Of a DNA stretch of 64,000 nucleotides, positions 43,299 to 52,590 are shown in pieces (within the stretch, counting starts at the first letter, position 1; each line of letters opens with the position of its first letter). Made by a program: the position numbers and the translations under genes. This DNA is from Alphaproteobacteria bacterium (GTDB lineage: Bacteria > Pseudomonadota > Alphaproteobacteria > Sphingomonadales > Sphingomonadaceae). The DNA is taken from positions 1 to 64,000 of the forward strand of contig JAUHYZ010000010.1 in assembly GCA_030426245.1 (NCBI GenBank), written 5' to 3'. The notes under the pieces are model-generated. The model searched no databases. It saw nothing but the letters and a program-made list of their open reading frames with translations, and was not told where the DNA came from.

Positions 43299-45161
43299 AT
43301 GCTTTCGATCAAGGACCTCACCGTGCGGCTGGGCGGCCGCCCCATTCTCGATCGCGCGAGCGCGGCGGTACCGCCGGGCGCGCGGGTCGGGCTGATCGGC
43401 CGCAACGGCGCGGGCAAGTCCACGTTGATGAAGACGATCATCGGCGAGCTCGAGCCCGACGAAGGAACGATCGAAATGCCGCGCCGCTCGCGGCTGGGCT
43501 ATATCGCGCAGGAAGCCCCGGACGGCAGCGCCACCCCGCTTGAAACCGTACTCGCTGCCGATACCGAGCGGACCGCGCTTCTGGCCGAGGCGGAGGGCTG
43601 CGAAGACCCGGACCGGCTGGGCGACCTCTATGAGCGGCTGATCGCGATCGATGCCTACACCGCCCCGTCGCGCGCCGCACGGATCCTGATCGGGCTCGGC
43701 TTCGACGAGGCGATGCAGGAGCGGCCGCTGAGTAGTTTTTCCGGCGGCTGGAAGATGCGCGTGGCGCTGGGCGCGCTGCTGTTCTCCCAGCCCGACGTGC
43801 TGCTGCTGGACGAGCCGAGCAACCACCTCGACCTCGAGGCCACGCTGTGGCTGGAAAATTTCCTCAAGACCTATCCCGCCACGTTGATTGTGATCAGCCA
43901 CGAGCGCGACATGCTGAACAATGTGGTGGACCACATCCTGCACCTGCAGGGCGGGAAGGTCGCCATGTATCCCGGCACCTATGACAGCTTCGAGCGCCAG
44001 CGGGCGGAACGAGCCGCGCAATTGGCTGCGGCCAAGGCCGCGCAGGATGCCCAGCGCGCCAAGCTGGAGGATTACGTCCGCCGCAACAGCGCCCGAGCCT
44101 CCACCGCCAAACAGGCGCAATCGCGCGCCAAGATGCTGGAGAAGATGCAGCCGATCGCCGCGCTGATCGAAGATCCGAGTTTGAGCTTCGACTTCCCCGA
44201 TCCCAGCGAGCTGAAGCCGCCGCTGATCACTCTTGATCTTGCCGCCGTGGGCTATGGCGAAACGCCGATCCTGCGCCGGTTGAACCTGCGGATCGACCCG
44301 GACGATCGGATCGCGCTGCTGGGCCGCAACGGCAACGGCAAGACCACCCTCGCCCGCCTGCTGTCCGCGCAATTGCCGGTGATGGAAGGCGAAATGTTCG
44401 CGACCGGCAAGATGAAGGTTGGCTATTTCACGCAGTACCAGGTGGAAGAACTTTCGGGCGACGAGACACCGCTGCAGCACATGACCCGGCTGATGGAGGG
44501 CAAACCGCCTGCCGTCGTGCGCGCGCAGCTGGGCCGCTTCGGCTTTGCAGGGGACAAGGCGACCACCGTGGTATCGAAGCTCTCGGGCGGCGAACGGGCG
44601 CGGCTGGCGCTGGCGCTGATCACCTATGATGCACCGCACATCCTGATCCTGGACGAGCCGACCAACCATCTGGACGTCGATGCGCGCGAGGCGCTGGTGC
44701 AAGCGCTCAACGACTATTCGGGCGCAGTCATCCTGATCAGTCACGACCGGCACATTGTCGAACTGGCCGCCGACAGGCTGGTGCTGGTCGATGACGGAAC
44801 CGCGCGCAATTACGACGGCAGTATGGATGACTATATCGACTTCGTGCTCGGCCGGAATCAGACGAAGGAAGAGGGCAAGCCCAAGCCGCCGAAGAAAGAC
44901 GGCAAGGGCACGGCCAGAGAGCGCGAGGAAGCCCGCCTGATCCGCAGCCGGATCACCAAAGCGGAAAAGGCCATGGCGAAGCTGCAGAGCGACTGTGCGG
45001 CGCTCGACGACGCGCTGATCGATCCTTCGACGGCCAAGGGCGCGCTCGCCGGCCTCTCGATCGAAGACCTGTCAAAGCGCCGGGCGCAGCTCGCGAGCGA
45101 GCTCGAAGCGACCGAAGCGCAGTGGCTCGAAGCCAGCGAGGAACTCGATACGCAGGGCTGA
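43299..45161 (+). CDS. ABC-F family ATPase
   Basis: A 620-residue soluble protein with two ABC domains and no membrane segment. Domain 1 has LIGRNGAGKSTL, SFSGGWKMRVALG and LLLDEPSNHLD; domain 2 has LLGRNGNGKTTL, KLSGGERARLALA and LILDEPTNHLD. The linker is lysine/arginine-rich, and a C-terminal coiled-coil-like extension (about residues 540-615) is present. ABC-F proteins act on the ribosome; the Uup/YheS-type layout fits. It stands between two gallate dioxygenase genes and is divergent from copy 1. Confidence 0.92.
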   Translation: MLSIKDLTVRLGGRPILDRASAAVPPGARVGLIGRNGAGKSTLMKTIIGELEPDEGTIEMPRRSRLGYIAQEAPDGSATPLETVLAADTERTALLAEAEGCEDPDRLGDLYERLIAIDAYTAPSRAARILIGLGFDEAMQERPLSSFSGGWKMRVALGALLFSQPDVLLLDEPSNHLDLEATLWLENFLKTYPATLIVISHERDMLNNVVDHILHLQGGKVAMYPGTYDSFERQRAERAAQLAAAKAAQDAQRAKLEDYVRRNSARASTAKQAQSRAKMLEKMQPIAALIEDPSLSFDFPDPSELKPPLITLDLAAVGYGETPILRRLNLRIDPDDRIALLGRNGNGKTTLARLLSAQLPVMEGEMFATGKMKVGYFTQYQVEELSGDETPLQHMTRLMEGKPPAVVRAQLGRFGFAGDKATTVVSKLSGGERARLALALITYDAPHILILDEPTNHLDVDAREALVQALNDYSGAVILISHDRHIVELAADRLVLVDDGTARNYDGSMDDYIDFVLGRNQTKEEGKPKPPKKDGKGTAREREEARLIRSRITKAEKAMAKLQSDCAALDDALIDPSTAKGALAGLSIEDLSKRRAQLASELEATEAQWLEASEELDTQG

Positions 45162-45190
45162 CGCCGGCCTCGCCGGCGCCAGCTTCGCCC

Positions 45191-46453
45191 TTAATCTTCC
45201 TTGCCGGCCACGCCGTAATTGATCTGGGCGTTGCGGGTCTTCTGGAATTCCGGGACGCTCAGCCCCTTCATCGCGGCATAGATGTCGATATTGCCGATGC
45301 CGGTCACCGCGCCGAGCTTCTCCAGCATGAAGAAGATCACGCCGTAATGGATCATCCCGATCCAGTCCCGCTCGCGCACCAGCTTTTTCTCTTCCTCGCT
45401 CAAGCCACCTTTTTCATAAGCAGCCTCTTCGTCTTCGCGGAACAGCTTGCGCATTTCCGGCTCGGTCAGCGAATGGAGGAAGTGGTTGAGGCGGAAACCC
45501 TTGACCGACCGTTCGATCGTGAAGGGATAGGTGCCTTCCATATCTTCGGCGCCCTTATAGTCCCAATTGATCCGCTCCAGCGTCTTGGAAGGATCTTCGA
45601 CCGGCGGGTCATTGGAAACCTCTTCCATGATCATCGTGGCGATGGGGCACATGGACGGGAGGAAATAGGTCTTGTGCGTGCATTCGACCTCGGCCGAAAG
45701 CGCGCCGCGCATCATCAGCCACATGACCACTTCGGCGCCTTCCCAGCCGCCGCGCCTGGCCAGTTCGGCAATGGAAAGATCCAGCAGGCTTTCGGGATCC
45801 TTTTCCAGCCGGTCCATGAATTCGGCATCCCATTCGGGATCGTTGAAGCCGCAGCCTTCGCCGTGGACCTGATGCGACAGGCCGCCGGTACCGGCGATCG
45901 CAACCTTGATGTCCTCTGGATAGGAAAGGATCGCCTGGCGCAGCGACTTGCCGAATTTGTAGAACCGGCGCGCGGAAGGCAGCGGCACGGTGAGCACGCC
46001 GCAGACGACCGGCAGCAGCTTCACGGCCCAGCCCTTGTCCGCATCGTGATCGACCATCACGGAAAGCGGAGAAAAGGCACCGTGATCCAGGCCCTTGCCC
46101 TGGAAGTAGGACAGGTCGAACTCGTTGGCGACCATCACCTTGGCGACATGTTCGGCGAATTTCGGATCGCCCTTGATCGCCGGGATGTCGCGCGGGCCGC
46201 CGCCTTCGTCCGCTGCCGCGAATTCCTCACCCACACCCAGCGCGAAGTGGCTATAGTGATCGAAGAAAGAGGTCATGTGGTCGTTGTAGATATAGACCAG
46301 CACATCGGGCTTCTTTTCCCGGAACCATTCCTGGACCGGCTCATAGCCTTCGAAAATCGGTTTCCACACCGGATCGTCGAACTTTCCGGCATCCTTCGCA
46401 AAAGCGATGGTGGGCGTGTGCGACGTGGCGACACCGCCAACTATGGTAGCCAT
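45191..46453 (-). CDS. Gallate dioxygenase-like class III extradiol dioxygenase, copy 2
   Basis: A 420-residue DesB-type protein, by eye roughly 60% identical to copy 1 over its whole length. The metal ligands H12, H59 and E241 and the catalytic H124 and H194 are present. It differs from copy 1 around the substrate pocket (LLPVVCGVLTVPLPSARRF in place of VPLQCGVLELPIPKAKRF) and in the middle segment (about residues 265-310), so it may prefer another catechol, such as 3-O-methylgallate or protocatechuate. It converges on the ABC-F gene with 29 bases between stops. No other ring-cleavage gene is adjacent. Confidence 0.85.
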   Translation of the reverse strand: MATIVGGVATSHTPTIAFAKDAGKFDDPVWKPIFEGYEPVQEWFREKKPDVLVYIYNDHMTSFFDHYSHFALGVGEEFAAADEGGGPRDIPAIKGDPKFAEHVAKVMVANEFDLSYFQGKGLDHGAFSPLSVMVDHDADKGWAVKLLPVVCGVLTVPLPSARRFYKFGKSLRQAILSYPEDIKVAIAGTGGLSHQVHGEGCGFNDPEWDAEFMDRLEKDPESLLDLSIAELARRGGWEGAEVVMWLMMRGALSAEVECTHKTYFLPSMCPIATMIMEEVSNDPPVEDPSKTLERINWDYKGAEDMEGTYPFTIERSVKGFRLNHFLHSLTEPEMRKLFREDEEAAYEKGGLSEEEKKLVRERDWIGMIHYGVIFFMLEKLGAVTGIGNIDIYAAMKGLSVPEFQKTRNAQINYGVAGKED

Positions 46454-46591
46454 GGACTTCCTCCTCCATTGCGGAGCCGCTCAGGGATCCATGGCGACTC
46501 CGGGCATACGAAACAGATAGGAACGGTTTCTAGCACGGCCAAGGCTGCCGCGCTTCATCATTTTGAAATTTTCAGAGATGCGAAATCCCGA

Positions 46592-47185
46592 TCAGTTTCC
46601 GTCCCAGTCTATGTCGTTAATATCGACATCGCCCCAGTCGCCCTCTTCATCATCGCCTGACTTCTCATAGGTGGCAGTCAGCAGGGCCGAGCCGATCACA
46701 TGCCCTTCCATCGCATCCAGCAAGGCATCGCGCGTCGCGCCGGGCGCGACGTCAAGCGGAGCGTCGAGCGCGAAAAGCTGGAACATGAAATTGTGCTGCT
46801 CCCCTTCGGGCAGGCGCGGCAGCAGCCATTCGCTATTGGCCTGCGCATTCTTGCCGACCTTGGGGGGGACTTCGCCTTCGAGCAATTGACCCTGCTGCGG
46901 GGCGAGGCCCCAGACGAGCCAGTGACAGGCCGGCTCATCGCCCTGCGCATCGGGATCTTCGACCACCAGGGCCAGTTCCATCGCGCCGGACGGCGGATCG
47001 CTCCACTCCAGCGGGGGCGCCACGGCGTCTTCCTCATCGGCGGTGAAGCAGGGATCGAGCGCTTCGCCATCCTCGAACGCGGCCGATTTCAGCTTGAAGC
47101 CGTCCGCGCCCAGCAATTCGGGAGAGCCGAGCCGGGCAAGCGAGAGGCTGCCCATACCTGCAGGCGATGGGTCCTTGGCTGCCAT
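46592..47185 (-). CDS. YbhB/YbcL-family (PEBP) protein
   Basis: A 197-residue phosphatidylethanolamine-binding-like protein. The ligand pocket motifs are visible: VAPPLEWSDPP, LVVEDPDAQ, CHWLVWGL and HNFMFQLFALD. It ends in an unusually acidic tail (DDEEGDWGDVDINDIDWDG). The family role in bacteria is unclear. AAAGGAT lies before the ATG at 47185. It is divergent from the GNAT-nitrilase gene, with a 198-bp promoter region between. Confidence 0.88.
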   Translation of the reverse strand: MAAKDPSPAGMGSLSLARLGSPELLGADGFKLKSAAFEDGEALDPCFTADEEDAVAPPLEWSDPPSGAMELALVVEDPDAQGDEPACHWLVWGLAPQQGQLLEGEVPPKVGKNAQANSEWLLPRLPEGEQHNFMFQLFALDAPLDVAPGATRDALLDAMEGHVIGSALLTATYEKSGDDEEGDWGDVDINDIDWDGN

Positions 47186-47383
47186 GTACATATCCTTTCG
47201 CAGCTTGGGGGAATCGTTCTGCGTCCTTAGGCAAGCGTAGCCGGTCAGGACAAGAGGCGCCCCCTTTGCCACCACAACTGCCTGCCTCCTCCCACGGTTC
47301 CAGATCGGATTTGCGCTGCAACCGCGGGCCGCCGCTGCGCAGAAGGATAGACAGCACGGTCACAATGCTCATACGAGGCCGGA

Positions 47384-48937
47384 ATGGATTCGACCAAAGC
47401 CAAACTGATCCTTCGCAATGCCGAGCCTGCCGATGCGATGAAGATCGTCCGCCTCTCAAGCAGGATCTATGGCAAGGGCGAAGGCTATACCGCGGCCCAG
47501 ATCAGGGGGCAGATCAACAATTTTCCCGACGGCCAGTATGTCGCCGAATATGAAGGCCGCATCGTGGGCTATTGCGCCACGCTGATCCTGCCGGAACGGG
47601 CGGCCTTTTCGGGGCAGAGCTGGCACGAGATCACCGGCCAGGGATACGGCACGCGGCATGACGAGAACGGGGACGTTCTCTACGGCATGGAAGTCTGCGT
47701 GGATTCCCGCTTCCGCAGGCTGCGCATCGGCCAGCGTTTCTATCGCAAACGCCAGGAACTGTGCCAGCATTACGAGTTGAAGGGCATTGCCTTTGGCGGC
47801 CGCATGCCCGGCTACAACCGGCGCAAGCGGCGCTATCCCGATCCCACGGATTATCTGGACGCCGTGCTGAACAAGGAAGTGAGCGACCAGGTCATCAACT
47901 TCCAGCTTACCCACGGGTTCCAGCCCAAGCGGGTCATCAAGGGATACGATCCCACAGACAAGGCCAGCGGCGGCAATGCCGTGCTGATGTTCTGGACCAA
48001 TCCGCTGGCCCCCGAAGTGCGCGGCGGCAAGGCGGACGGGCTGATCGACCGCCTGCCGGCAAGCGTGCGCGTCGCCACCGTCCAGTTCATGATGCGCCGC
48101 ATCACGCAAATCGAGGAGTTCGAGGAACAGGTCGAATATTGGGTGGACGTCGCGGCGGATTACAATTCGGACTTCGTCTGCTTTCCCGAACTGTTCACGC
48201 TGGAGCTGCTTTCCATATCGACGGAGAAGCTGCCGCCGGAAAAGGCCATTCACGAAGTTGCCGACTACACCGAACGCTACGTCGCCTTCATGGAAAAGCT
48301 GGCCGTCAGCTATAATATCAACATTGTCGGCGGGACCCATCCGACACGGATGGATGGCGGAGAGATCCGCAATATCGCCTATGTCTTCCTGCGCGACGGT
48401 TCGGTCCACACGCAGCAGAAGCTGCATCCCACGCCCAGCGAAGCGCGCTGGTGGAACATTCGCGGCGGCTATGGCGCCGATGTGATTCAGACCGATTGCG
48501 GGCCGATCGGCGTCATGATCTGTTACGATTCCGAATTCCCCGAGCTCCCGCGCCACCTGGTCAATCAGGGGGCCCTGCTATTGTTCGTGCCTTTCTGCAC
48601 GGACGAACGGCGCGGCTATCTGCGCGTGCGCTATTGCTGCCACGCCCGCGCGGTAGAGAACCAGTGCTACGTCGTCACTTCGGGCGTGGTCGGCAACATT
48701 CCCAATGTCGAGAATATGGACGTCCATTACGCCGAGAGCGCAATCCTGACGCCTTCGGACTTCCCTTTCGCGCGTGACGGTGTCGCCGCCGACACGGCGC
48801 CCAATACGGAGACGATCGCGATTGCCGATCTATCGCTGGCCGATCTGGCCACCAGCCGGCAGAGCGGCTCTGTCCAGAACCTGAAAGACCGCCGGTTCGA
48901 CCTTTACCGCGTCCACTGGCTCGACAATTCGGACTGA
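47384..48937 (+). CDS. Fused GNAT acetyltransferase and nitrilase-family amidohydrolase
   Basis: A 517-residue two-domain protein. Residues about 1-215 are a GNAT domain (GMEVCVDSRFRRLRIGQRFY for acetyl-CoA binding). Residues about 225-510 are a carbon-nitrogen hydrolase with the Glu-Lys-Cys triad: VCFPELFTLE, QQKLHPTPSEA and VMICYDSEFPE. The fusion is a known bacterial family (YhcX-like). The C-terminal domain would hydrolyse an amide, but the substrate is unknown. Confidence 0.9.
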   Translation: MDSTKAKLILRNAEPADAMKIVRLSSRIYGKGEGYTAAQIRGQINNFPDGQYVAEYEGRIVGYCATLILPERAAFSGQSWHEITGQGYGTRHDENGDVLYGMEVCVDSRFRRLRIGQRFYRKRQELCQHYELKGIAFGGRMPGYNRRKRRYPDPTDYLDAVLNKEVSDQVINFQLTHGFQPKRVIKGYDPTDKASGGNAVLMFWTNPLAPEVRGGKADGLIDRLPASVRVATVQFMMRRITQIEEFEEQVEYWVDVAADYNSDFVCFPELFTLELLSISTEKLPPEKAIHEVADYTERYVAFMEKLAVSYNINIVGGTHPTRMDGGEIRNIAYVFLRDGSVHTQQKLHPTPSEARWWNIRGGYGADVIQTDCGPIGVMICYDSEFPELPRHLVNQGALLLFVPFCTDERRGYLRVRYCCHARAVENQCYVVTSGVVGNIPNVENMDVHYAESAILTPSDFPFARDGVAADTAPNTETIAIADLSLADLATSRQSGSVQNLKDRRFDLYRVHWLDNSD

Positions 48938-49035
48938 GCGCGCGCCACACGCTTGTGGATTATCGGGACAGCGGCCCAACCAGCCATTGCCCCTTCGCCC
49001 CGAACTGCGCATTCACCGGCGCGGGTAGGAGGGGA

Positions 49036-50487
49036 ATGAAGCCGATGCGATCGAGCCCGCGACTGACACTGTCCATTTGCCTTGCTGCCGCACTGGCCGC
49101 ATGCGGCGGAGACGATAATGGCTCGCCGGCCCCCACACCCTCGCCCAGCCCCACTGCAAGCCCGACAGCCAGCCCCACACCCAGCCCGACGCCGACCGTC
49201 TCGTCCTGTTCGCTTTCCGCGCGGCAGGACTGGGCCAAGGCGCTGATCGACGAGTGGTATCTGTTCCCCGACCTGATCGCATCGGGCGTGAACAAATCGG
49301 CCCATAGCGACCTGCAAAGCTATATCGATGCGCTGGTGGCGCCCGCCCGGGCGCAATCGAGAGACCGCTTTTTCACATACGTCACCTCCGCCTCCGCCGA
49401 GGACGCGCTGATCAATTCGGGCAGGACCGCGGGCTTCGGCTTCCGGCTGGGTTACGATACCGGCGCAGACCGCGTGTTCATTGCCGAAAGCTTCGAAAGC
49501 GGCCCGGCCTATGGCAACAATATCCTGCGCGGCGACGAGATCCTGAGGATCGACGGAACCTCTGTCAGCAGCCTGATGGCCTCCGGCGGCCCGAATGCCG
49601 TGATCGCCGCGCTCGGCCCGTCCGAGGCCGGCGACACGCGCACGCTGCAGATCCGCAGCCTGAGCGGCACGACGCGCGAAGTCACGCTGACCAAGCGGAC
49701 CTTCACCATGGAGCCGCTGTCTCCCGATTACGGATCGCGGGTGATCGACTTTGGCGGAAGGCAAGTGGGCTACATCAATCTGCGCACCTTCATCGTCAAT
49801 TCGGCCAAGAACGACCTTGCCAATGCGATGGCCGAGTTCAAGGATCAGGGGATCGATGAGCTGGTCATCGATCTGCGCTATAATGGCGGCGGACTGATCG
49901 ATGTCGCCGAAACCTTCGGCGACCTGTTGCTGGCCGGCAATGTCGGCGAAGTCTTCAGCTATACGACGTTGCGCAGTTCGAAATCCGGCCAGAACCAGAC
50001 ACGCAATGTCGCAGTCAACTCCTCCGGAATCGCGGCGGCCAAGGTGGCCTTTATCGGCACCGGTTCCTCCGCCTCCGCCAGCGAGCTGCTGATGAATGCG
50101 CTGCCGCCCTATCTGGCCGGAAATGTCGCGCTGATCGGCACCAACACTTATGGCAAGCCGGTCGGACAGTTCGGCTTCGACGACAGCAATGGCTGCGACG
50201 ACCGCCTGCGCGTGGTGACGTTCAAGACGGAGAATGCCGACCGCGAAGGCGAGTATTATACCGGCCTTGCCGGCACCATGCCGGTCACCTGCCGCGCCAA
50301 TGACGATATCGGCCACGAACTGGGCGATCCCAACGAAGCGATGCTCTCCGTCGCGCTGAGCTGGATCAATGGCGCAAGCTGCAGCGCAATCGGTTCCGCG
50401 CGCACCGCGCAGGATGCCGGACAGCAGCGCATTCTCCAGCCCGAACGGCCCAATGCGGCGCAGCACCGCATTCCGGGCCTGTTCTGA
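49036..50487 (+). CDS. S41-family peptidase, lipoprotein
   Basis: A 483-residue C-terminal-processing-type protease with a lipoprotein signal (LTLSICLAAALAACGGDD), a short Pro/Thr/Ser linker, a PDZ-like region (GDEILRIDG) and the S41 catalytic domain. The nucleophile serine is in GSSASASELLMNAL, and the lysine probably in TNTYGKPVGQ. LVIDLRYNGGG is the family signature. Start at 49036 follows AGGAGGGG. It may process periplasmic or surface proteins; the substrate is unknown. Confidence 0.88.
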   Translation: MKPMRSSPRLTLSICLAAALAACGGDDNGSPAPTPSPSPTASPTASPTPSPTPTVSSCSLSARQDWAKALIDEWYLFPDLIASGVNKSAHSDLQSYIDALVAPARAQSRDRFFTYVTSASAEDALINSGRTAGFGFRLGYDTGADRVFIAESFESGPAYGNNILRGDEILRIDGTSVSSLMASGGPNAVIAALGPSEAGDTRTLQIRSLSGTTREVTLTKRTFTMEPLSPDYGSRVIDFGGRQVGYINLRTFIVNSAKNDLANAMAEFKDQGIDELVIDLRYNGGGLIDVAETFGDLLLAGNVGEVFSYTTLRSSKSGQNQTRNVAVNSSGIAAAKVAFIGTGSSASASELLMNALPPYLAGNVALIGTNTYGKPVGQFGFDDSNGCDDRLRVVTFKTENADREGEYYTGLAGTMPVTCRANDDIGHELGDPNEAMLSVALSWINGASCSAIGSARTAQDAGQQRILQPERPNAAQHRIPGLF

Positions 50488-50502
50488 GCGCGCCGCAGCG
50501 CC

Positions 50503-50889
50503 ATGGGCAGGGTTCATCATGTGCGCGGCTGGAAGCTGGACCGTGCGCAGCGGGCGGAACTGCTCGAACGTTTCCCGCCGCGCTATGGCGAAGCGGTCGC
50601 CGATCACGTGACCTTCAAGCCGGGACCGGATGATGCCCCGATGCCCGATGCCGATCATTGCCTGCTGGTCGGCCGCGCGGATGACGGCGAGGGGGTGGAG
50701 GCAATGGTGGTTTCCATTGCAGGCGGCACACGGCGGCCGGACGGCAGCACCTGGCACATCACCTGGTCGCTTGGCGAAGGGCGGCGGGCCAAGGAGAGCA
50801 ATGACGTGATCGCCAACCGAGGCTGGGAGCCGGTGGAAGGCGATATCCGCATCGCGCTCACCGCCAAAGACTGGAGCTGGGAGGACTAA
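50503..50889 (+). CDS. Small protein with two HxT motifs (possible 2H phosphoesterase)
   Basis: A 128-residue soluble protein starting MGRVHHVRGWKLDRAQRAEL. Two HxT motifs (H35-x-T37 in DHVTFKPG and H85-x-T87 in WHITWSL) are spaced 50 residues apart and lie in predicted strands, the arrangement of 2H phosphoesterases that act on 2',3'-cyclic or tRNA-type phosphates. This is an inference from motif geometry only. It follows the S41 gene by 15 bases on the same strand. Confidence 0.6.
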   Translation: MGRVHHVRGWKLDRAQRAELLERFPPRYGEAVADHVTFKPGPDDAPMPDADHCLLVGRADDGEGVEAMVVSIAGGTRRPDGSTWHITWSLGEGRRAKESNDVIANRGWEPVEGDIRIALTAKDWSWED

Positions 50890-50919
50890 GCGAACGCTGC
50901 CCCTTCGCGCCTTCTCCCC

Positions 50920-51234
50920 CTATTCCCTGTCCAGCAGGTCGTCGGTCACTTCCATCAGCAAGAGCGGTTCGTCCCCGGCATCGGCGATCGCATCCACGAA
51001 CGCCGCACGCGTTTCCGGCTCGTCATAGAACATCTTGGCATCGAAGGCGCGCTGCCACGTCTCCCGGTCCGGCCATTCGGCCACCCCGACGAAGCGCCCC
51101 TGCTCATCCAGATGGAGCCGCGAGCCGAGCGACCCGTATCTCTGCCTGATCAGTTCGGTGCCCCGCCGCCAGGCGGCGCGGAACTGTTCCTCCTTGCCGG
51201 GATGCACTTTCCACCAATAGGCCGCGACGAACAT
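50920..51234 (-). CDS. Antibiotic biosynthesis monooxygenase-like (ABM) small protein
   Basis: A 104-residue protein of the dimeric alpha/beta barrel type: MFVAAYWWKVHPGKEEQFRA, RLHLDEQGRFVGVAEWPDRE, then a helix and a final strand LLLMEVTDDL. The ABM superfamily includes monooxygenases and heme-degrading proteins, but no cofactor motif is visible. It lies 12 bases upstream of a lipoprotein gene on the same strand. Confidence 0.7.
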   Translation of the reverse strand: MFVAAYWWKVHPGKEEQFRAAWRRGTELIRQRYGSLGSRLHLDEQGRFVGVAEWPDRETWQRAFDAKMFYDEPETRAAFVDAIADAGDEPLLLMEVTDDLLDRE

Positions 51235-51246
51235 GCTGCGGCCCTT

Positions 51247-51684
51247 TCAGGGGCTCTCAGGGCCGGTATAGGGGGTGCTTTCGGACCAGGCACAGCCGGA
51301 GCGCATTTCCCCTTCCACCTGCAAGGTGACGTTGAAGGGATAGGTCCGGTCCGACATTCCGTCGCTGCACTCGGCCGCGCTTACCGCCATGTCGAAGCGC
51401 GATCCGTTCAGCTCCCCGCTGAAGGAAACACCATTGCGGCCGGCAAAGCGTTCCACGGTAATCGTCTGTCCATCGATATTCTCGGGCGTCGAATAAGTCA
51501 GCTGGTTGCCCTGCACCTGCCCGTTCCAGAAAGGTTCGGTGCCGGTAAAGCGCAGCACTTCGTCCTCCGAAACGCCGGCGAAGGGCTCGTTGGAATCCAT
51601 ATCGCCCGGCACGTTCGCGCCGCCGCCCGAATTGCAGGCGGCCAGCAGCAGCGCGGGGAGCACGGTGATGAGCATATGTCTCAT
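51247..51684 (-). CDS. COG3650-like small lipoprotein
   Basis: A 145-residue lipoprotein: signal HMLITVLPALLLAAC, then a beta-rich domain with EPFWNGQVQGNQLTYSTPEN and two cysteines (AAECSDGM, SGCAWSE) that probably pair. The pattern FTGTEPFW...C.DGMSD..YP is that of the COG3650 family of predicted envelope proteins. The function is unknown. Start MRHMLIT at 51684; it is co-directional with the ABM-like gene, overlapping neither. Confidence 0.78.
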   Translation of the reverse strand: MRHMLITVLPALLLAACNSGGGANVPGDMDSNEPFAGVSEDEVLRFTGTEPFWNGQVQGNQLTYSTPENIDGQTITVERFAGRNGVSFSGELNGSRFDMAVSAAECSDGMSDRTYPFNVTLQVEGEMRSGCAWSESTPYTGPESP

Positions 51685-51805
51685 GCCCCATTTGTGCGGC
51701 AAAATCGGCCGCAGGGCAATCGCTTGGCGCCAGATCGGACGGCACATGGCTGGTCAACAGGCAGGGCGCCTGCCATAGGCCGCCCGGCTACGCGGAGGGA
51801 AAACC

Positions 51806-52114
51806 ATGGCAAGTGATGACGAAGACTATGTCTATGACGAGGAAAGCGGCGAATGGATGCCGGCCTCCGAGTTGGCTGCAAAGCAGGCCTCCGCCGGGCA
51901 AGTGGAAGTGCGCGACGCGGTGGGCAACCTGCTTGCCGATGGCGACCAGGTCACGCTGATCAAGGATCTTACCGTCAAGGGCGCAGGCCAGACGCTGAAA
52001 CAGGGAACGCTGATCAAGTCGATCCGCCTCACAGGCGACGATCAGGAAATCGACTGCAAATATCCCGGCATAAAGGGCCTGGTCCTGCGCGCCGAGTTCG
52101 TGAAGAAGCGTTGA
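51806..52114 (+). CDS. PhnA/YjdM-domain protein
   Basis: A 102-residue protein with the C-terminal PhnA domain (VRDAVGNLLADGDQVTLIKD, then KGLVLRAEFVKK). The N-terminal zinc ribbon of full-length PhnA is absent; instead there is a short acidic start (DDEDYVYDEESGEWMPASEL). Despite the family name, a role in phosphonate use is not established. GCGGAGGGAAAACC precedes the ATG. Its stop overlaps the TTG start of the next gene. Confidence 0.85.
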   Translation: MASDDEDYVYDEESGEWMPASELAAKQASAGQVEVRDAVGNLLADGDQVTLIKDLTVKGAGQTLKQGTLIKSIRLTGDDQEIDCKYPGIKGLVLRAEFVKKR

Positions 52115-52590
52115 GCGCACCGGCGCCTTTGGGCGGCCCTGTCCGCATTCTGGTGGATGCCGATGCCTGCCCGGTGAAGGAAGAGATCTACAAGGTTGCC
52201 TTCCGCCATCAGGCCGCGGTCGTCATCGTCAGCAACTCGCCCTTCCGCATTCCCGATCACCCGCTTGTCAGCCGAATGGTCGTGGATGACAGCTTCGATG
52301 CCGCCGACGACTGGATTGCCGAGCAGGCCGATGCGCGCTGCGTGGTGGTCACTGCCGACATCCTGCTGGCCGAGCGCTGCCTGAAAGCGGGGGCAGACGT
52401 ACTTGGCCCCAACGGCAAGCCCTTCACCGCCAGTTCGATCGGCGGCGCCGTGGCGACCCGGGCCATCATGGCCGATCTGCGCGCTGGCGCGGACGGGATC
52501 GCCGGCGGCCCGCCGCCTTTCAGCAAGGCGGACCGATCACGCTTCCTGCAGGCGCTGGATGCCGCGCTGGTCAGGCTCGGCAGAAGCTAG
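52111..52590 (+). CDS. YaiI/YqxD family (DUF188) protein, TTG start
   Basis: A 159-residue protein of the DUF188 family: [20 protein letters not shown], then [31 protein letters not shown] and [18 protein letters not shown]. The four acidic residues are typical of a PIN-like metal site, so a nuclease role is possible. There is no ATG near the N-terminus; a TTG at 52111, overlapping the PhnA stop as TTGA, fits the family length. A copy of its last 51 bases occurs at 53387-53437. Confidence 0.88.
   Translation: MSAPAPLGGPVRILVDADACPVKEEIYKVAFRHQAAVVIVSNSPFRIPDHPLVSRMVVDDSFDAADDWIAEQADARCVVVTADILLAERCLKAGADVLGPNGKPFTASSIGGAVATRAIMADLRAGADGIAGGPPPFSKADRSRFLQALDAALVRLGRS

Noticed and set aside
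43197-44753. Minus-strand frame of 518 codons opposite the ABC-F gene
   Set aside because: It is a shadow of a gene with two complete ABC domains.
45122-46660. Plus-strand frame of 512 codons opposite the second dioxygenase
   Set aside because: It is antisense to a conserved enzyme and contains no family pattern.
48904-50757. Minus-strand frame of 617 codons opposite the S41 protease
   Set aside because: It spans two plus-strand genes and their gap, a sign of a chance open frame in GC-rich DNA.
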